From Hemicentrotus pulcherrimus (taxonomy: Eukaryota > Echinodermata > Echinoidea > Camarodonta > Strongylocentrotidae): a stretch of 13,250 nucleotides of DNA. Shown here piece after piece: positions 7,917 through 13,250 of this stretch; position 1 is the stretch's first letter, and each line of letters opens with the position of its first letter. A program made the position numbers and the translations under genes. The notes beneath the pieces are model-generated. The model had not been told where the DNA came from. It was given only the letters and a program-made list of their open reading frames with translations, and searched no databases. The DNA is taken from positions 92,366-105,615 of the forward strand of contig BEXV01000531.1 of assembly GCA_003118195.1 (NCBI GenBank), written 5' to 3'.

Positions 7917-8250
7917 CTCTATACAGCGAATTTATTTTTCATTTATTTTCACATAATATAAACAATAACAAACAGTAATGACATAACAGAAATTAGCATT
8001 GGAATATCTTTGACATTGGGACGTGTTCATCGTTTGCATAATCAATTTATTGATTTAAGATTGAATAATCTCTACTTTCAAACATTCACAAACGTCCTAA
8101 TTCGTTCGGTTTCTGTGATTTTCTGCTTTCCTGTTTCTGTATTCAGGAATCGACGATAAGATAAATATATACAGAACATAGATTAATTGAAGTAAATGCA
8201 AAATAGTAATGGAAATTATCGATATATTCATATTCATATTCATCCTACAG

Positions 8251-8314
8251 ATTTAACGTTGCTAGCTGAGGAAATCAAAGATGAAATCAAGACGAACCAA
8301 GATGCCTGGAGGCG
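8251..8314 (+). CDS. Probable second exon of the EF-hand gene
   Basis: A 64-base exon between ATTCATCCTACAG and GTAGAG. Joined in phase to the exon ending at 6363, it reads D, then LTLLAEEIKDEIKTNQDAWR, and ends in phase 2. Residues 79-90 form an amphipathic helix and residues 91-98 (KTNQDAWR) look like the first part of an EF-hand loop, with N and D at positions 3 and 5 but K instead of D at 1 and A instead of G at 6. The loop would start 38 residues after the first loop starts, close to the 36-residue spacing of classic EF-hand pairs. That spacing is the main reason to join the exons. Without splicing, the frame stops at TAG 8316-8318. The donor is only moderate, the rest of the loop should lie in a further exon that I did not find, and the second site may not bind calcium. 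A pseudogene cannot be excluded. Confidence 0.42.
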
Positions 8315-9921
8315 GTAGAGATGCGCCCATTATCATTTCTTTATTACATTTTGTAATCACCGGTGTTAATCGAAAAAGTTTCATTAGAAAAAGAAATACT
8401 TCACTCTTTGAATATCGGTTTGATGATGAGTTCTGCTGCTATTGTGTCAAGAGATGGATTCAGTGCCATTGATCAGGGAAGTTTGGCCAAAATAAGTTAT
8501 GCTGTGTTTGTAACCAACTGAAACCTAAGGGGCCGAACTCTGTGTCTAGATCGCTCTGGGTGATTGACATTCAATATATTTTTAACCCCCCCCCCCTCCT
8601 TCATGTAGTTCTTAGGTCTGAAAACAATTCTTACATTGGATGATATATTTTTTTCTACAATGGATCAAAAGGAGATAGAATAAAATGATATAACGAAAAT
8701 AGATATAATAACTTTAAGTTTACTAGAAAAGATGGGAATGTTGTAGATTTTCGAACATTATTATTTACGTGCTATGTCACAGCCCAAAATAACAATCGGT
8801 TCACATTTGAAAGAAAAAGAACAAAACCTATTCATTGAATTGAAATATATTCCACGAAGTCAAGAATATTGAATTCAGTATCAGCCTTTTGTGTATAGCA
8901 TCTGCTTTTGAATATGTGGTAAATGAAAGACTTGAAGTAAAGGCCAAAAAATATTGCAGGGAAAGTGTTTAAAAATCAATATTGTGTTTCATGAAGGATT
9001 TACAGATAATCTGGTACATGTACTGTTCATTGATTTGACAGCTTAAGCTGTGGTCCTATTTCCTTAAACTCCTCTAATGTTAAGTTTATTTAGAAATTTG
9101 CTCCCTAAATGTAATACGACATTTATATCTACAATTACCTGACATGTGACACGAGACTTTAAAGAGAAGGTTGAGTTCTGGAAAGAGGGGAAACATAATT
9201 TGTGAGCTTTATCATTCTTATTATGCAAGTGTGGCAGAACATCAGATAAGACATGTTCCCTGAAAACCATGGCCCTTCAAATGCCTTCATATTCTAAATA
9301 TGTCATGTTCATCGTAAAACTCGGGGGTAGGTTTTTTACGCCACGTGTTCGTGTAGTCCCATATACATCTTTCTGTGTACATTGTTTGTAACTTTACCAA
9401 GACTTGGCCAAATTTCTTATCATTTTGATGATTCCAGAACCTTGCAATACACACAAATTCTTATATGCTAGATGATCAACATTTTCTGGTCGATTCCGCA
9501 CCGTTTCTTTTACAATGCAATCGCATGACCAGAAGTCAACTTCTTCTTTAAAGGGTCTTTACAATATGCAGCATACGTTTCTGTTGACCTGACCCCAAAC
9601 TTTCTTCTTCTTTTTTTAAATTTAAAGACCATATGCGAACTGAAAAATGAAAAAGATGAATTATAAATCATCGGAAAGTTTTTGAGCCAAAGATTAGACA
9701 ACTTTCAATTATATGCCATTTTAGTGTCTGTCAGTGGAGTAATAGCTCTCGGAAAACTCAAAATCTTAAGCTTTGAAAATCGGAAGTTGTCAACCTAAAA
9801 ACTTGATATCGACTTGAGGACATCATAATGTGGAGTACGCATATTTACAAGGACTTTGCATTAATTAAGAACGGGTCATCGCCTCTGCAATATAGGTGAG
9901 CCGACCGTGTCCACATTACTA
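8315..9921. other. Gene-poor DNA (possibly further intron of the EF-hand gene)
   Basis: Contains C11 at 8586-8596 and a perfect 14-bp palindrome ACAGCTTAAGCTGT at 9038-9051. The open frames at 8281-8472, 9064-9270 and 9510-9701 match no known family. AG acceptors with phase-compatible short frames occur near 8959 and 9735, but none completes an EF-hand loop. Confidence 0.45.
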
Positions 9922-10033
9922 TTAGGGACTTTTAGATTTGTGTAAACGTGTGACGTCAATTCAAGGCATTGCACTAAAAGGACGTCGATCCTAGCAATCC
10001 CCATTGTCTTCGTGCGAATCTAAAAGTCCCTAA
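9922..10033. mobile_element. 112-bp mariner-like MITE
   Basis: The ends TTAGGGACTTTTAGATT (9922-9938) and AATCTAAAAGTCCCTAA (10017-10033) are perfect 17-bp inverted repeats. Beyond these the arms still resemble each other for about eight bases, mostly by C/T and A/G changes at CpG-like sites. TA flanks both sides (9920-9921 and 10034-10035), as expected of Tc1/mariner target duplication. It has no coding capacity. Inside are a full CRE palindrome TGACGTCA (9951-9958) and a second GACGTC (9981-9986). Confidence 0.75.
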
Positions 10034-10638
10034 TATGTCGTCACTGTGACTTAGGCAATTTGACCCCTGTTGTCCCGTAATTTGGAGGGTTGCGAACAGA
10101 ATGAGGTTTTGATTTGCTTTAGTGCGATACTGAAAGGGAAATACGTCTTATTCCTTCTTATATTTGTATTCTACGTTCATTCTGTTTTCCACTTATATAA
10201 AGTTTTCTTTCTTCGTCGGATTGGGTCCTTAAGCTTTTAAATAAGATTTTCTGTTCGCTATATTACTCGGCAAGAAATTGGTGAGAATTATAAATATTTG
10301 CTGTGAAAATTTCTTTTTGTAGTGTCTTTAAATTGGTTAAGCATTATAATATTAGTACATAATATAGCTAACTTTAGTGGATCAACAATTATATTCGAAT
10401 GAAACTGTATATTTGTTCACTTTTGTTTTTCTTGTTTTTATTTCAAAATATTTCTTAAATATGGGATTCGGTAGCGTATAAAGATTGTATCAAATTGTTT
10501 CTGAATTTAAAATATTTTGTTTAATGTTAAATTTGAAGAAGTACAAAAATACTAGAGATTAAGTTTCACAAGGCATTAAATTCAATTGACATAATCAAGA
10601 GCCTGGCGGATACCGGCGCCATATAAATATCCATATCG

Positions 10639-10660
10639 TTATTATTATTATTATTATTAT
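10639..10660 (+). repeat. (TTA)7 microsatellite
   Basis: Seven perfect TTA units plus one base. Confidence 0.92.
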
Positions 10661-10920
10661 CTGTAGTACTGTGATTTGCGTCACACCTGACATTTTCTTT
10701 TCAAAATATCATTCCAAAGTGTTTTTTGTTTTGTTCAATCGCGAGTCAGACAGTCGTGTTTAAAATTAGACTCATTGAGATATAAGTGACATCGTGATGT
10801 TTGGATCACAACCTGAATGGGCCTAATGTGTTGTGTTGTTGATGGGTGTTTTAATGGCAATCAGTCAGTTTTGACTATTATCACCAACAATTTTTTTTTA
10901 AAAATGAATAATTATATGTA

Positions 10921-10990
10921 ATAATTATTGTGTTTTTTTTTTCTTGTTTTCGGCATTTTTTTCTTGTTTTTAAATAATTATTGTGTTTTT
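10921..10990 (+). repeat. Direct repeat, 17 bp at 53-bp spacing
   Basis: ATAATTATTGTGTTTTT occurs at 10921-10937 and 10974-10990, with TTTCTTGTTTT also repeated between them. This looks like a local duplication by slippage. Confidence 0.75.
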
Positions 10991-11871
10991 GTTTTAAAGA
11001 TAAAATAATAATGTTTGTAAAATGTCTATATGGGCCTACGCTCAGAAAAAAAACAATGATTTTACGCATATTATGGTCTTCCCCTGTGGTTGACTCATGC
11101 TTAAAGCTTTTTCTATGGAGAAAGGGGCATACTAAGAGCTTAAAGCCCAACGATTGCCATTTTACATCATAATCTGTTAATTTCACAAGCTCTAGCTGTC
11201 GATCTTAAATCATTACAAATGCGTGTAGCTAAACCAACTTGGAAACATGGATAATGATAGCAGTCTTTAAACGTTTTTCTTCTAATAAAGTATGGTAGAT
11301 TATTAGGACTATATTAGTTTTCAGTCGATGATGATATGAGCAAGGTTGACTTTACTGGTGCAATTTTCCAAATTTGTTGTTTTTATAAAGAATGTATATT
11401 TATATGAGACTCCCTCATGATATTACAGTACTCTCGAACCACAGCATCTCTCCATTAGAGTTATGTATCGAATTTTATTAAATGATGTATAAGAATACAA
11501 TTATTAGCATCGCTTTGTTTGAGACGGATATGATGGACACCTTACAAAAGCTGGAAATCTACACTAATCTCAAGAAATGCGATGAAATATTATCAGAGCT
11601 GTAATCATGCGCAAACTAACTTTCCGTTTTGTAAGATTAGAAAGTTAATAACTCCATTATTTCACTAAAGTTGTATTCAAATTGCATCATAACAGTTAAT
11701 GCTTGCTTCGCACATTGAATATGTGATTAAATAACAAATTTGTTATGTGAAGTTTAAATGATTGTCAATAGACTCTTTCTTTCTGCGATTTTACGATGAC
11801 ACGGGATGCCTGTTCAGAAGCTGCTGCACATTGAGCTCATAGAGTAACTTAAATCGCCCGCATGTCATTCC

Positions 11872-11948
11872 CACAAACACACACACACACGCCCACACGC
11901 ACATACACACATACACACACACACACACACACAAAACACGCACATGCA
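11872..11948 (+). repeat. Interrupted (CA)n microsatellite
   Basis: CA-rich tract with G, T and A interruptions; the longest pure run is around 11910-11932. Open frames on both strands across it are artefacts. Confidence 0.9.
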
Positions 11949-12353
11949 CGTTATCATTCCCATGGAGTGGCATATACTGTCTTATACGGCCAACAGGTAC
12001 AAAGTCTTGAGTGGGGCATCCAATTTGCTGTGATCAAGACTTATACACCAATTAAAGGTATTTCCAACAAGTTTGGTCTCAGCGAATTATGATATATACT
12101 TTTAAATATGCTTTGTTGGACATATTTTTTAAGTATTTGAGTAGTTATACTACTTTAACTACACAGGGAAAATTAATGAGCACCTAATTGGCGAGTACTT
12201 AGTGATTCATTAATTAAAGTTTCTTTGACGATTTCCGTCAGTAACTAGCCTTGATCCTCATGATTGTCAGAAAAAGGAACTGCGATTAGTTGATTTTTTT
12301 TAAAATCAATTGTCTTGCTTGTGAATGATTAAAGAAGATTGTGCTTTGTGGTG

Positions 12354-12460
12354 ATTGGGTAATTCATTAAAGGAGTTTGTTGTGATTGGACTATTGGTGT
12401 TGGTTGAAGGCAGCACACTTCAGCACCGAGCTACAAACCAGTCCTTAAAGAGCATATAAA
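12354..12460 (+). promoter_or_regulatory. Candidate RNA polymerase II promoter (3 CCAAT boxes + TATA)
   Basis: Reverse CCAAT boxes (ATTGG) lie at 12354-12358, 12385-12389 and 12393-12397, and TATAAA lies at 12455-12460 within CATATAAAGC. The two nearer CCAAT boxes are 58-70 bp upstream of the TATA box, which suits the usual arrangement. A start site would be expected near 12485. A candidate first exon with a good donor follows. Elements this short arise by chance; the clustering is the evidence. Confidence 0.35.
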
Positions 12461-12479
12461 GCAGTGCATTGCGCCACCA

Positions 12480-12566
12480 ATGTCTTGCGCCGTGCCAGTT
12501 TTTCGCTATTTCCGGTGGAGCACAAAAAGCCCAACCAATAATCCTCCTGAACTCCTTGCATCGAGG
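12480..12566 (+). CDS. Candidate first coding exon, gene continues beyond the window
   Basis: From ATG 12480 the frame gives 29 residues (MSCAVPVFRYFRW, then STKSPTNNPPELLASR) and ends in phase 0 at AGG before the strong donor GTGAGT (12567-12572). The N-terminus is rich in arginine and aromatic residues with no acidic residue until E25, which could suit a mitochondrial or nuclear targeting segment; that is speculation. The frame is open upstream to a stop at 12405-12407. The TATA-predicted start site (near 12485) falls at or just after this ATG, so the exon may be untranslated or start elsewhere. The ATG context is weak (C at -3). I do not recognise the protein. Confidence 0.25.
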
Positions 12567-13222
12567 GTGAGTGTCAATATTCAAGTAATGTACATTTATT
12601 ACGTTTAGTGTTGATACTAGCTTCCTGCCTCATATGGTATCTTTGCATTAAAAGATGCAATGCAAGTGAGCTGCGTGAGATATAAGAAGCATGCATAATG
12701 ATTCCAATAAACTCGTTTTGAAAACAACAATACTTGATTCAAACACATAATCATTTCATACTGTCATTTACTTTTTTTTCTGTCAAAGGCATCTGATGAC
12801 AGAAAAAGCGTAAATTAGTTTATAGTAGGGGAAGAGGCGGGTGTCATTTCAGTCAGGAGATAAATTTGGAAGAATTTTAAGCAGACTAAAAACCCTTTCA
12901 TTTGGGTGGGAATTAGCGCTTTGATTTAGTAAAGAAATTCAGGGCAGTCCCATACGCAAATCACACATACAAAATACTACAACGTGAAAGGGAGTATTAA
13001 CAAGATGCTCCCGGGGCAATAGGGTATCGGTTTACAATGAATGAAAATTGGTTGAGGCTCAATTTCAAATCAGTGATGCTGTCAAGGCTTTCAGTAAAGT
13101 GAAGAGATACTTTTACAGCTTAATATTTTATTGGTTTCTGTTTTGAAAAACAAATAACCGAAACCCAGTTGAAAAGCAGATATCGGGATGTTACGCCATG
13201 TTACGTCAAGTGTTGTGTGGTA
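12567..13222 (+). other. Possible first intron; no gene seen
   Basis: Follows the candidate donor at 12567. It contains one hairpin and otherwise ordinary AT-rich DNA. No matching acceptor with a coding exon was found before the window ends. Confidence 0.3.
12767..12814. repeat. 48-base imperfect hairpin
   Basis: TTTAC plus a T-run plus CTGTCA (12767-12785) pairs with TGACAG plus an A-run plus GTAAA (12797-12814), with an 11-base loop AAGGCATCTGA. The arms pair over about 16 bases with a few unpaired. Confidence 0.55.
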
Positions 13223-13250
13223 CAGTGGCAGATCCAGGAGGGGGGGGGGG
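13223..13250 (+). mobile_element. Terminus of a probable hAT transposon, cut by the window edge
   Basis: CAGTGGCAGATCCAGGAGGG running into a G-tract is very close to CAGTGGCGGATCCAGGGGG, a hAT terminal inverted repeat that I recall as common in invertebrates. The element would extend to the right. The 8 bases before it (13215-13222, GTGTGGTA) would be the target duplication. Confidence 0.6.

Larger units (their letters stand above)
6364..8250 (+). other. Probable intron of the EF-hand gene
   Basis: Starts GTAAGT and ends CATCCTACAG. It contains a short hairpin (AATTGTCA 6633-6640 with TGACAATT 6652-6659), a perfect palindrome GTCACGTGAC at 7533-7542 (E-box CACGTG core), a 57-base hairpin, a polypyrimidine tract and an (AGT)n microsatellite. 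The open frames at 6326-6571, 6991-7269, 7005-7208, 7363-7746 and 7774-7978 come from low-complexity DNA or chance. Confidence 0.45.
10036..11871. other. Gene-free AT-rich DNA
   Basis: Holds a (TTA)7 tract, a 53-bp-spaced direct repeat and a 16-bp perfect palindrome ATAACAAATTTGTTAT (11731-11746). The open frames at 10881-11186 and 10981-11172 lie over T-rich, A-rich sequence on opposite strands of the same DNA and resemble no protein I know. No exon is recognised. Confidence 0.5.

Noticed and set aside
10309..10362. TTTCTTTTTGTAG followed by a short frame, as a third EF-hand exon in phase 2
   Set aside because: The acceptor is good, but the peptide (VFKLVKHYNIST then stop) does not complete an EF-hand loop; similar short frames follow AGs near 8959, 9735 and 12166.
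10881..11186. 101-codon minus-strand frame, the longest on that strand
   Set aside because: It runs through A-rich and T-rich low-complexity sequence and overlaps an equally open frame on the other strand.
11791..12092. Overlapping frames on both strands at the CA tract
   Set aside because: A dinucleotide repeat has no stops in most frames, so the openness is an artefact.

Overview
The window looks like nuclear DNA from an animal, most likely a marine invertebrate; a sea urchin or other echinoderm is my best guess. It is AT-rich, has no run of dense open frames, carries microsatellites and poly-G/C runs, and contains several decayed DNA transposons and one tRNA-derived SINE. Nothing looks bacterial: there are no operons, Shine-Dalgarno sites, CRISPR arrays, rRNA genes or intact tRNA genes. 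The species guess rests on general sequence character and my recollection of similar repeats, not on a match.

Layout. Bases 1-1447 hold simple repeats and gene-free DNA. From about 1448 to 2320 a tRNA-derived SINE appears to be split by a 738-bp PIF/Harbinger-type element (about 1523-2260). That element has 29-bp perfect terminal inverted repeats, a dense set of palindromic subterminal repeats and the N-terminal remnant of a transposase. Bases 2321-5790 are mostly non-coding, with a degenerate 16-bp tandem array (3666-3893), a 275-bp fold-back element (4129-4403), a two-copy tandem repeat with a GC hairpin (5426-5533) and scattered hairpins. A 121-bp CpG-rich palindromic element lies at 5794-5914. 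The best protein-coding evidence follows: an exon at 6124-6363 with a signal peptide and a canonical EF-hand, probably joined across a 1.9-kb intron to a small exon at 8251-8314 that supplies the first part of a degenerate second EF-hand. The intron holds a hairpin, a 100-nt polypyrimidine tract and an (AGT)n microsatellite. Bases 8315-12350 are gene-poor, with a 112-bp mariner-like MITE (9922-10033) and a (CA)n tract. At 12354-12566 there is a promoter-like cluster (three reverse CCAAT boxes and a TATA box) followed by an open first-exon candidate that ends at a GTGAGT donor. The window ends inside the terminus of a probable hAT transposon (13223-13250).

How the parts relate. Two partial genes on the plus strand are suggested: the EF-hand gene, whose 3' part I could not find, and a gene beginning near 12480 that would run beyond the window. 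The rest reads as layered transposon insertions and simple-repeat turnover. I do not see a new multi-gene system. The most unusual structure is the Harbinger-like element, with eight perfect copies of one 10-bp palindrome.
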